A DNA stretch of 11,313 nucleotides from Candidatus Nitrosopumilus sp. (GCA_029863665.1 JAOTUX010000017.1:1-11313); one strand, 5' to 3'. Positions 1-6,830 are shown, counted from the stretch's first letter. Made by a program: numbers and translations. Notes: generated from the sequence alone by a model not told the origin.

Positions 1-1088
1 TCCAAATTATCCTTTCTGTTCAGTTTCATCTTGGGAATAACAAAATCAAATTCATTCTTTTTCCCTGCAATGAAATTAGATAACTGTTGTAAATTATCTT
101 GCAGGATAATCTGATATGAATAGTTCTTACCATTCTTGTAATTGTATTTGGCATTAAAGTTTGAATTTATCTTCTCAATTAACAACTTTGCAACATCTTC
201 TCCCAACCTAGTATGATAATTCTCGGTAACGATAAAATCTGATTTCTTGATCTTTTTTTCTTCCAGTAATTGAATAACTGAAACATCAATGAGCCATCTG
301 AACAATTCCTGTACATCATAGACCAATGGTGTCCTGCTCTGGCTAATCTCATGCAGGAATCCAATGGAGTAATCAAGACCAATTGCATTGATTGACTTTC
401 TAATTTCTGATTCCAGTATGGCATAACCATAATTTAGCAATGCATTAACTTCATCTGATGCATTATAGTTTCTAGAGTTTGTTTTATTTTTTCGTCCTGT
501 AAAGTGAAACTCTGGATACAATTCATTGAATATCACAGTCAGATTATTATGATAAATTCCTGCAATCCTACCTTCGTATGTCATTAATCGTTTGATTGAT
601 TTTGAAATTTCTTGGTTCTCGCTGTTCTTCATGATACCCAACAAGAACAAATCTTCTTTTTCTACTGATTCTCTAATCTTTACAATATCTACAGATTCAT
701 AGAATTTTGATAATTCTTCCAATAAATTCAGAGAATGTTCTACCTTGGTCTGTACTATTTTCAGGGCAATCTCAAATCTATCAGTATCATCAAGATACTT
801 TTGATACTGTTTTACGCGTAATTTGCCTGATTTTGGCTGCTCAGGCATGATATTTGCCAATAACTGACCATTCCAGTTCAATAAAGTTAGATTGATGTTG
901 TGTTTAGATAACCATCTCATTGCCTCAAATGTTATGTTGCCAGTATGGCCATCGATGATTATTCCGTCATGATTAATCTTGTGAGGATAAAATTCCAGTT
1001 TTGTATCTTTTAGTCTGTTAGTTATGATCAGTTTTCTCTTGTCAACGTTGATTGATGTTCCAAAACCCGTGATTAGTAAAGGATTCAA
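1..1088 (-). CDS. cas1: Casposase: Cas1-family integrase (C-terminus cut by window edge)
   Basis: This is the integrase expected to insert the excised element into its target by Cas1-type strand transfer. I read 362 codons without a stop. Hallmarks visible are a GNITFEAMRWL segment (residues 50-60) followed by LLNWNGQLL (69-77), the catalytic Glu motif TYEGRIAGIYHNNL with E172, the NYGYAILESEIR helix (219-230), the catalytic His in GFLHE (H246), and the metal-binding YDVQELFRWLID with D258 and E261. All four Cas1 metal ligands are thus retained. The best start is TTG at 1088, giving MNPLLITGFGTSINVDK, because an in-frame TAA lies at 1107-1109 and no ATG or GTG follows it before this point. 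The gene lies 66 bases downstream of the 298-residue gene, with which it may be cotranscribed. CRISPR Cas1 is the alternative, but no cas2 or repeats are present and the neighbours are casposon genes. Confidence 0.93.
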   Translation of the reverse strand, partial: MNPLLITGFGTSINVDKRKLIITNRLKDTKLEFYPHKINHDGIIIDGHTGNITFEAMRWLSKHNINLTLLNWNGQLLANIMPEQPKSGKLRVKQYQKYLDDTDRFEIALKIVQTKVEHSLNLLEELSKFYESVDIVKIRESVEKEDLFLLGIMKNSENQEISKSIKRLMTYEGRIAGIYHNNLTVIFNELYPEFHFTGRKNKTNSRNYNASDEVNALLNYGYAILESEIRKSINAIGLDYSIGFLHEISQSRTPLVYDVQELFRWLIDVSVIQLLEEKKIKKSDFIVTENYHTRLGEDVAKLLIEKINSNFNAKYNYKNGKNYSYQIILQDNLQQLSNFIAGKKNEFDFVIPKMKLNRKDNL

Positions 1089-1154
1089 AGCACAGTCTAT
1101 GTTATTTTATGATACAATAACTTTGTGCATGATTTCTTTGCTTGAAATATTTGT

Positions 1155-2051
1155 TTAGGAAGAATTTTTATTTTGATTTTCAAATGCCTGGTTGAATTTC
1201 ATTATAAATTCAAACATGCCGTAACCCTCCCATAGCTTGCACAGTTTCCATAGTGTCTTTTCAGGTACAAACAAAAACGCTCTCAGAGACGGCATTGATT
1301 TTAGAAATATCATTATTGCATCAGAGATCATCATGATGTTTAGTGGTTTTGAAACAGAGTCTTTTTCTTCACCTTTGGCATTCTTTTTTTGCTCCTTGTA
1401 TATTTTCATGACTTGTTTTTGTATCTCCTTTGTCTTTGTTGCCAGTTTTCTCTCAAATGCAACTTCTTTGATCATTGGAATTAATTGCTCGTTCCATGCA
1501 ATGTCAAAATCTTTTTGCTCTTCATTGATCTGTGACAGATTGTTCTCAGTAGAATCTTTTCCGCCAGATTCTCGTATGGCATTCAATGCATGAGTCCTAT
1601 ACAAAATGATTGCAGCTGTCAGCAGACCAATCTTGTTTGCGATTGTATCAAGGGCATCTATGTGATGAATGCGAGCTGGTTGATCATGCATTTCTTTGAA
1701 TATCTCATCAGAGACAACCTTGAAGAATTCTCTGTTTTGCAGCATTCCTACCAATACTTGTTTTTCATCCGAATCAAGGGATTCCTGCCATTGCCGAATT
1801 TGGGTAGAATTCATTGTATCGACTAGTTTTGTTAAATTTGGATAGCATTTTTCATTTTTCTCAACAATGTATTTTGCAGCTTCTAGTTCATCCAATACTG
1901 AATAGAGGTTCTTGCTGTTGGGAGGCCTTCCCTTGGTATTTTGCACAATCTGCCCTAATCTGTATCTGGAAGGGTCTTTTTCCAGAAACGAGGCTAAAAA
2001 ATACTCTGATGTGAGTCCTTTACGCAGTAAATCTACATCATTTGAGGCCAT
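1155..2051 (-). CDS. Casposon-borne putative winged-helix protein, 298 aa
   Basis: I do not recognise a named family. Residues about 10-75 look like a winged-helix DNA-binding domain: helices around LLRKGLTSEYFLASFLEKD and RLGQIVQ, a GRPPNSKNLYSVLDELEAAKYI stretch resembling a recognition helix, then a short wing. The middle (about 80-230) is helical and charged, ending in a lysine-rich segment (205-230). The C-terminal 60 residues are hydrophobic and aromatic-rich (SMPSLRAFLFVPEKTLWKL). No signal peptide is seen. The ATG at 2051 is the only sensible start. The gene is upstream of cas1 on the same strand and divergent from the polymerase operon. A regulator of the shared promoter region or an accessory factor for integration would fit, but this is inference. 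HTH proteins are commonly carried by casposons. Confidence 0.75.
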   Translation of the reverse strand: MASNDVDLLRKGLTSEYFLASFLEKDPSRYRLGQIVQNTKGRPPNSKNLYSVLDELEAAKYIVEKNEKCYPNLTKLVDTMNSTQIRQWQESLDSDEKQVLVGMLQNREFFKVVSDEIFKEMHDQPARIHHIDALDTIANKIGLLTAAIILYRTHALNAIRESGGKDSTENNLSQINEEQKDFDIAWNEQLIPMIKEVAFERKLATKTKEIQKQVMKIYKEQKKNAKGEEKDSVSKPLNIMMISDAIMIFLKSMPSLRAFLFVPEKTLWKLCKLWEGYGMFEFIMKFNQAFENQNKNSS

Positions 2052-2146
2052 TTCCGAATTAATCTGGTATTGTTTGCAGAGTATATGTCTTGAATTTGCC
2101 CAAGAGCCATACTTTGTGATATGCCTGTTTTGACTTCTTATTATTG
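2052..2146. promoter_or_regulatory. Divergent promoter region of the casposon
   Basis: These 95 bases separate the two divergent transcription units and must hold at least one promoter for each. AT-rich TATA-like stretches are present (GTATATG near 2081; GTGATATG near 2117), but neither is a convincing consensus and I cannot place a start site. An AATTCGG box, on the minus strand at 2054-2060, lies just upstream of the 298-residue gene. It has the same core as the boxes of the array at 6471-6780, so it could be an operator for a shared DNA-binding protein. Confidence 0.45.
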
Positions 2147-2311
2147 ATGACTAAGAAAATCACACAGTTTGTTGTTGATTGCATAAACTGTTCACATCAG
2201 TGGAGATACACAAAGGGCACACCGAATTACAGAATCAGGTGTTCCAAATGTCATTCTTCCCAGAATGACTTAAACCGAAAGATTTTCGGCAAATGGAGGC
2301 CTTCACCATGA
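2147..2311 (+). CDS. Small zinc-ribbon protein, 54 aa
   Basis: This short gene begins with ATG at 2147 and ends with TGA at 2309-2311. Its product has a classic zinc ribbon: Cys12-x2-Cys15 (DCINCSHQW) and Cys32-x2-Cys35 (IRCSKCHSS), with a basic tail ending KWRPSP. The spacing of 16 residues between the two knuckles is typical of small single zinc ribbons that bind DNA or a protein partner. It is the first gene of the plus-strand operon. Its stop overlaps the next start as ATGA, so translational coupling is likely and supports it being real. A leaderless or short-leader transcript is likely because no Shine-Dalgarno sequence precedes it. The exact role in the element is unknown. Confidence 0.75.
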   Translation: MTKKITQFVVDCINCSHQWRYTKGTPNYRIRCSKCHSSQNDLNRKIFGKWRPSP

Positions 2312-2805
2312 AAGCCATTCCATTACACAAAAGACCGTGGAGAAAACTAACTCCTAGGCAAAAGTTGTTGCGTGAAAAGTCACTTGCAGTGATTAGTCAA
2401 TTGCGTAATAGTAAAACCAAGACGCTGCCACAAGCAGCAAACGACAATAACATTACTGCAAAGAATGTCATAAAACATACAAACGGTTTCAAGAAAGTAA
2501 ATGGAAAGCCAGTTGTAAAGAAATGGGATAGGATACAGAGAGTCATGCGGATTAACTCTCGGGGCCAAGAGAAAAGCGTAACCATAGTTGATTCCAGGAC
2601 GGCATCAGTTGTGGGTCGTTACTACAATAGTGTAAAATATTTCTTGAACACTGGAGACAAGACAAAACTATCCAAGTTCAGAAACAAGAAGGTAAAGGAC
2701 AGCAAGGGAAAGTTACACAAACTAGAGACCAATCCTGATGAGATAATCAGAATCAATCGGAGAATCGAGGAGCCAGAGTACTTTGAAATTTACAACAGGA
2801 GATGA
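2308..2805 (+). CDS. Basic putative DNA-binding protein of casposon, 165 aa
   Basis: I chose the ATG at 2308 (MKAIPLHKRPWRKL) rather than the in-frame ATG at 2293 because 2308 forms an ATGA overlap with the preceding stop, the pattern seen at every junction of this operon. The protein is strongly basic throughout. Residues about 24-56 (LAVISQLRNS...TLPQAANDNNITAKNVIKHT) read like a helix-turn-helix. A second block (about 88-140) has VTIVDSRTASVVGRYYNSVKY then FLNTGDKTKLSKF and a lysine-rich loop. No enzyme motif is recognised. It could be a repressor, an end-binding protein or an accessory replication protein. A role as the terminal protein that primes the polymerase is a speculative alternative. 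Confidence 0.75.
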   Translation: MKAIPLHKRPWRKLTPRQKLLREKSLAVISQLRNSKTKTLPQAANDNNITAKNVIKHTNGFKKVNGKPVVKKWDRIQRVMRINSRGQEKSVTIVDSRTASVVGRYYNSVKYFLNTGDKTKLSKFRNKKVKDSKGKLHKLETNPDEIIRINRRIEEPEYFEIYNRR

Positions 2806-3293
2806 CAGAGATGAGCAAGACTGAAACAAAATCAATTGCAACTCTTCAGAGAGTGTTGGGATTTGGCATAGGGCAGATACGTGATGAAAATAACGATGCC
2901 ATCAACGGTATCGAGGAATGGATGATGGAGATAATCTCAAAACCCAAAAACAAATCCATGCAGGAAAAAAAGAACCGATGCGAGGTATGCAACTCCAGAG
3001 AAGAGCCGTACAATCTTGAGCTCCATCACCTCTCGGGAATTAAGCATTCCCATCACACGATAACCGCAGACCGTCACTGCCACCAGCAGCTAAGCCAGCA
3101 GCAGAAACTATGGGATTCCCGTTGGTTGCAAAAGAACCAGCCAGAGAACGTACGCCTTGGGTTCTTGCTCATGGGGATACATGATGTGTTGATGCTCAAG
3201 GGCAAAAAGACTGGAATCAGCGCATACGAGGAATTGGCAAGGAAGCTGCGCCAGAGAATCTACCAGTCACTAAACATGGAGGAATACGCATGA
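2802..3293 (+). CDS. HNH endonuclease of casposon
   Basis: Residues 60-98 carry an HNH (beta-beta-alpha metal) nuclease fold: the zinc knuckle CEVC (C60, C63), the catalytic block LELHHLSG (H75, H76), and TITADRHCHQQL, in which C93/H94 correspond to the usual C-x2-H. The central Asn appears replaced by His (HSHHTI, near 82-86), giving an H-H-H variant, and one of the second pair of zinc cysteines is not obvious. The N-terminal 55 residues and the C-terminal helices (about 115-163) flank the nuclease and are of unknown function. Its start overlaps the previous stop as ATGA at 2802, with a second in-frame ATG at 2811. HNH nucleases are a standard component of casposons, where they may process element ends or branched intermediates. 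Confidence 0.88.
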   Translation: MTEMSKTETKSIATLQRVLGFGIGQIRDENNDAINGIEEWMMEIISKPKNKSMQEKKNRCEVCNSREEPYNLELHHLSGIKHSHHTITADRHCHQQLSQQQKLWDSRWLQKNQPENVRLGFLLMGIHDVLMLKGKKTGISAYEELARKLRQRIYQSLNMEEYA

Positions 3294-6067
3294 AACTGGG
3301 CAAAATAGGCGCGATCAATCTACCTCAGAAAGAGCCAATCCGTATTAGATGCTACACTGGAAACTACAGGGCTGGAGGATACTCTGCCCACAACCAAAAT
3401 GCTAACAACGGAATGGTGTTGAGCATATCCACAGAGGTAACTTCTGACCAACATCAATCCTTGACCTTTGGTTCTTGTGCTGTCTGGATTAATGGTTCAT
3501 TGTACAAGATTATTTTATTCCATAATGAACTAGACTCCAAGAAAGTTGATGTGATAAGACAAGTTGCAGAAACATTACAAAAAGAAAAAGGCTGTGCTGT
3601 AACAGTATCATCCAAAGATGAATTTGTAACAAATGTATTTTATCCATATGTCTATGAGGCAAGGGCAAAGTGTGTATCATTTGATTTACCGTATGAGTTG
3701 AGCAGACTAGCAGTATCGTGGGGAACTGCAAGGAAAATGCAAGATGCGTTCTCGATAAAACTTGTAGAGAACAATCCAAGACTCCCTGCAATCAAGATAA
3801 AGAGCATCAGCAGTGATGCGGCATTCATCCAGTTTGCAACTCCACTAAGGACAAAGAGTGAGAAGAAGCAAATTCCAACTCACAAGGTGTATCGCGGATA
3901 CTTTGTTGATTTGAAGACACTCGGTTACGCAATGAGCAACAAAGCATTTGATGGAATAGACGAGGTTGTAAATACATTTGGTGTTGAGACACACTTGCAA
4001 AACAAGAAAGGAATCACAGAAAATGCAATCAGAAACAATGTAGAAAAAACTTTAACCGTACATAATCTCTACTGTAAGATTATTTCTGTATTAGAAGATA
4101 CATTCTTGGTAAAACCAAATGATTCAAACAAGTTGTACTCTCCTGCATCAATTGGAAAACTCTACTTGGAGAAACTAAACATCAAGCCGCTCTTGGAGAA
4201 AAATCCTAACTTTTCAAAAGAGATTATGGGGAACTTGATGAGTGCATATTTTGGCGGGAGAGTGGAAACCAGAATCAGAAAAACTCCAGTACCAGTTACG
4301 TATCTTGATTGCACCAGTACCTATCCCACATTATTTTCATTGATGGACATGTACTCATTTTTGATTGCAGAAAAAATAGAAACGTCAGAGACCACACTAC
4401 AAACCCAGAGATTCCTTGATGAGATAACTCTGCAGGATATTTCTCAAAAAGATACGTGGAGGCAACTTGCCACAATATGCAAGGTAGTCCCAGATGGTGA
4501 CTTGATTGTACCTGTTCGTTCAGGATACGGCTCCAAAAAGACCCAGAACATAGGCGTAAACTATCTCAAAAGTACCGATGGTACGAGTCTATGGTATACG
4601 GTATCTGATTTGATTGCCTCAAAATTGCTTACAGGCAATACTCCTATAATTGAAAAGGCAATCACATTTTCTCCAGTAGGAATACAGCAAAACATACCGG
4701 ATGAGAAAATAGAGATTTTCAAGGGAGTTACAGTCAATCCGAGAAATGAGAATTTCATAGAGCAACTAATCGAGAAGAGATTGGAGATGAAGCAATCATC
4801 CTCTGTAGATGATTCTGAAATTGACAAAACAATTCAAAACGCAATCAAAATAATTGCAAACACCGCATCATACGGCATTCACATTCAAGTGAATACTGAA
4901 AAATCTGAAAAGCAAAATGAATCTGTGACAGTCTATGGGATTGATGAATCATTTTCTGTCGATCAAAATTCTCTAGCAAGAAAAGAAATTCCTGCAAAGT
5001 ATTTCAATCCAATACTCGGGGTGTTCTTGCCTGCAGCAGCAAGATTGGTTTTGGCAACGGCTGAAAGTTTAGTTGTACAGCATAGGGATGGACATGTGTG
5101 TTACATGGATACTGATTCCATTATGGTCTCACCAAAACATGCAAGTGAGATTCAGGAATTTTTCCAGAAACTCAATCCATACAACAACAATGATGTGCAG
5201 GTTTTCAAGATTGAAAAATCAGATGACGGAAAACCGTTGGAGAATGTATTGTTCTTCGGTGTCTCATCTAAACGTTATATCTTGTTTGAATATGATGTTG
5301 TAAAAAACAAATTCAATATTCACAAGTTCACGTCTCATGGCTTGGCTCATCTATTAGACGTTGATACAGAGAAATGGTGGCAGGACATACTTGCAATGCA
5401 TTATTCCCCAGAGAATAAACAAGAGATACTTGACAAGTATGAAAACAAGTATGCGGTATCTGAGATGAGCATCACGACACCAAATGTGTTGAAAAGATTC
5501 TCGAATCTAAGACCGTTCAACAAGATACTAGTCGGTGCAGGGTGCAAGACGGATAATGATGGTAACATAGTAATTCCAACTTTGCCATATCTTGATGCAA
5601 AGAATCGAGAATGTGTCCAGTACATGCCGTTTACAAATTATACAACTGGAGAAAAATTCCCAGACTCTGCAGATGCCATTCCCTACTGGAAACCATTAAG
5701 TGAGACGTTGGATGACTATGCCAACCACCAGGAGATAAAGTCAGGAGGAGATGTTGGCTTGTTACCTAGATTATGCATGAAAATAGACAGGAGTCAGATA
5801 AAATATGCGGGAAAGGAGATAGCAAATATTGATGCTACCAACATTCTAGGTGTTACTTCAGATGAGAGTTGTACAGTGTATGACAACCTAGAAGAGAAGA
5901 TACTGGACATTAGACCAAGAGATTCCCACAAGTTTGGAATATCCCGAAGCAATCTAATCTCGTTGCAGAAAAAGATTAGGGAAAACGAAACATTGAATCT
6001 CCACAAGAAGACAATCGAGAAAATCATTTCTGGCAGCATCATGGCCAGGGGAGGTGATGCAATATGA
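3290..6067 (+). CDS. polB: Family B DNA polymerase, probably protein-primed type
   Basis: This 925-residue enzyme is expected to copy the casposon. The polymerase palm motifs are clear: motif A TYLDCTSTYPTL with D340, motif B around K520 with NTASYG (524-529), motif C CYMDTDS (604-610) with the two catalytic aspartates, and the KxY-like SSKRYILF (659-666). About 180 residues separate motifs A and B, leaving room for a TPR2-like insertion as in protein-primed polymerases. The N-terminal 260 residues have the layout of a 3'-5' exonuclease: LSISTEVT (44-51), SFDLP (130-134), GYFVDLKTLGYAM (203-214) and ITENAIRNNVEKTLTVHNLY (242-261). The ExoI Asp is Ser47, so proofreading may be lost. The start overlaps the HNH stop as ATGA and the stop overlaps the next start the same way. 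PolB of this type is the marker of family 1 casposons. Confidence 0.93.
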   Translation: MKLGKIGAINLPQKEPIRIRCYTGNYRAGGYSAHNQNANNGMVLSISTEVTSDQHQSLTFGSCAVWINGSLYKIILFHNELDSKKVDVIRQVAETLQKEKGCAVTVSSKDEFVTNVFYPYVYEARAKCVSFDLPYELSRLAVSWGTARKMQDAFSIKLVENNPRLPAIKIKSISSDAAFIQFATPLRTKSEKKQIPTHKVYRGYFVDLKTLGYAMSNKAFDGIDEVVNTFGVETHLQNKKGITENAIRNNVEKTLTVHNLYCKIISVLEDTFLVKPNDSNKLYSPASIGKLYLEKLNIKPLLEKNPNFSKEIMGNLMSAYFGGRVETRIRKTPVPVTYLDCTSTYPTLFSLMDMYSFLIAEKIETSETTLQTQRFLDEITLQDISQKDTWRQLATICKVVPDGDLIVPVRSGYGSKKTQNIGVNYLKSTDGTSLWYTVSDLIASKLLTGNTPIIEKAITFSPVGIQQNIPDEKIEIFKGVTVNPRNENFIEQLIEKRLEMKQSSSVDDSEIDKTIQNAIKIIANTASYGIHIQVNTEKSEKQNESVTVYGIDESFSVDQNSLARKEIPAKYFNPILGVFLPAAARLVLATAESLVVQHRDGHVCYMDTDSIMVSPKHASEIQEFFQKLNPYNNNDVQVFKIEKSDDGKPLENVLFFGVSSKRYILFEYDVVKNKFNIHKFTSHGLAHLLDVDTEKWWQDILAMHYSPENKQEILDKYENKYAVSEMSITTPNVLKRFSNLRPFNKILVGAGCKTDNDGNIVIPTLPYLDAKNRECVQYMPFTNYTTGEKFPDSADAIPYWKPLSETLDDYANHQEIKSGGDVGLLPRLCMKIDRSQIKYAGKEIANIDATNILGVTSDESCTVYDNLEEKILDIRPRDSHKFGISRSNLISLQKKIRENETLNLHKKTIEKIISGSIMARGGDAI

Positions 6068-6405
6068 TGGAGGAAGATAAAGTTGTTGAAATTATATCTG
6101 AAAGTAGTGATGATTCTGTAATAGAAGTTACTGCAAAAAAACCTCGCAGCAGAGAAAGGGGACCTGACAAGAAACCTAGAACATACCGTGCAAACAGCAT
6201 GAATAATTTTGTACAGTTCAAAGATAGACCTGAGGAATTTAAGAAATATCTCAAAGACGTGAAAGGGGTTGACATTACTGGAAATTCTGGAATCGTAAAG
6301 GCCTTCTTGATTTTTGGCGGGGTGATGATTGCACTCTTTGGCGGATTGTGGCTGTACAATCACTACAAGAATGGAAACGACAACAGCACAGAAAGCAGAT
6401 TCTGA
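6064..6405 (+). CDS. Small single-pass membrane protein, last gene of casposon operon, 113 aa
   Basis: The first about 25 residues are acidic (MEEDKVVEIISESSDDSVIEV). They are followed by a basic, proline-containing stretch (AKKPRSRERGPDKKPRTYR, 24-42), a short helical segment (QFKDRPEEFKKYLKDV) and one strong membrane span at about 77-98 (IVKAFLIFGGVMIALFGGLWLY). A short polar tail follows. The positive segment before the span suggests the large N-terminal part is cytoplasmic. It begins ATGATG at 6064, overlapping the polymerase stop as ATGA, so it is translationally coupled to PolB. I do not recognise the family. A membrane anchor for the replication complex is a possible role by analogy with membrane-associated replication of protein-primed phages, but this is inference. 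Confidence 0.75.
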   Translation: MMEEDKVVEIISESSDDSVIEVTAKKPRSRERGPDKKPRTYRANSMNNFVQFKDRPEEFKKYLKDVKGVDITGNSGIVKAFLIFGGVMIALFGGLWLYNHYKNGNDNSTESRF

Positions 6406-6406
6406 T

Positions 6407-6449
6407 GTTAGAAGAGCAGTTCTAACGGACTGTTTTTCTGGTATTTTTT
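6407..6449 (+). terminator. Hairpin plus T-tracts ending the casposon operon
   Basis: Two bases after the last stop codon, GTTAGAA (6407-6413) and TTCTAAC (6420-6426) form a perfect 7-bp stem with a 6-base loop. Runs of T follow at 6433-6437 and 6444-6449. Archaea mainly terminate at T-tracts, so the tracts alone could suffice. The position directly after the operon supports the call. Confidence 0.6.
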
Positions 6450-6450
6450 A

Positions 6451-6785
6451 TTAATTCGTAGACATCAATTATCAATTCGGTATCAGTTCGGTTGAAAAAA
6501 TTATCTTTTCGGTGTCAATTCGGAGCAGTGAACTATCAATTCGGTAAAATGTCTCGAGAGTTTCCGAGAGTCTGATCGATTATTCCCATCAATTCGGTAT
6601 CAGTTCGGTTGAAAAAATTATCTTTTCGGTGTCAATTCGGAGCAGTGAACTATCAATTCGGTAAAATGTCTCGAGAGTTTCCGAGAGTCTGATCGATTAT
6701 TCCCATCAATTCGGTATCAGTTCGGAGATTTTCCCGAGACTGTCGATAAAAAGTCTGATCGATGATGTTTCCCAATTCGGTATCA
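6451..6785. repeat. Helically phased TTCGG iteron array with two perfect 117-bp tandem units
   Basis: Bases 6471-6587 and 6588-6704 are identical 117-bp copies. A third copy begins at 6705 and matches for 21 bases before diverging, but it keeps fragments (GTCTGATCGAT and a final CAATTCGGTATCA). Inside each unit, TTCGG boxes start at 6476, 6487, 6508, 6519 and 6540, and at +117 in the second copy. Spacings alternate 11 and 21, close to one and two DNA turns. A variant TTCGT at 6455 precedes in the same phase, and further boxes lie at 6710, 6721 and 6776. The last part of each unit carries palindromic sequence: TCTCGAGA, a TCTCG/CGAGA stem at 6552-6569, and ATCGAT. No reading frame of note crosses it. 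The array sits between the element's last operon and the host gene, so it is probably the right terminal region or a replication/integrase binding site. Confidence 0.9.
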
Positions 6786-6800
6786 TTCCATATTTTTGGT

Positions 6801-6822
6801 GATGAAATAAAAAATAAAAATT
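6801..6822 (-). terminator. T-rich terminator of the small heat-shock gene
   Basis: Read on the minus strand, the bases just after the hsp20 stop are strongly T-rich (runs of five and six T within about 20 bases), as expected for archaeal termination. No stable stem is evident. Confidence 0.5.
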
Positions 6823-6830
6823 GGATTTTA

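Larger units (their letters stand above)
1..6780. mobile_element. Casposon (family 1-like, thaumarchaeal), left end outside window
   Basis: A Cas1 homologue without cas2 or a CRISPR array lies beside a family B DNA polymerase and an HNH nuclease. This combination defines casposons, Cas1-driven transposons found in Thaumarchaeota and other archaea. The genes form two divergent units: cas1 with a putative winged-helix gene on the minus strand, and a five-gene operon on the plus strand. The right limit is inferred from the end of the operon and the non-coding iteron-like array that stops near 6780, before the host small heat-shock gene. The left limit is not visible because cas1 runs off the window. 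Terminal inverted repeats and a target-site duplication therefore could not be seen. Element identity is well supported; the exact boundary is an inference. Confidence 0.85.

Noticed and set aside
179..430. 83-residue minus-strand frame inside cas1
   Set aside because: It overlaps the Cas1 frame, which carries the conserved catalytic motifs; this reading is a shadow.
1237..2133. Four plus-strand frames of 66-118 residues opposite the 298-residue gene
   Set aside because: They are antisense shadows of a long continuous minus-strand frame, have poor protein-like composition and overlap one another.
2293..2307. Earlier ATG at 2293 as start of the basic protein
   Set aside because: It would overlap the zinc-ribbon gene by 19 bases, while ATG 2308 gives the ATGA overlap seen at all other junctions.
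5794..6363. 189- and 106-residue minus-strand frames at the end of polB
   Set aside because: They lie antisense to PolB and the membrane-protein gene, both supported by motifs and ATGA coupling.
6471..6725. Possible CRISPR array near Cas1
   Set aside because: The repeats are two contiguous identical 117-bp units plus partial copies, with no variable spacers between short repeats, and there is no cas2 or other cas gene.
6406..6830. tRNA gene as the casposon target at the right end
   Set aside because: I searched by eye for a T-arm and cloverleaf and found none; the region is only repeats and T-rich sequence.
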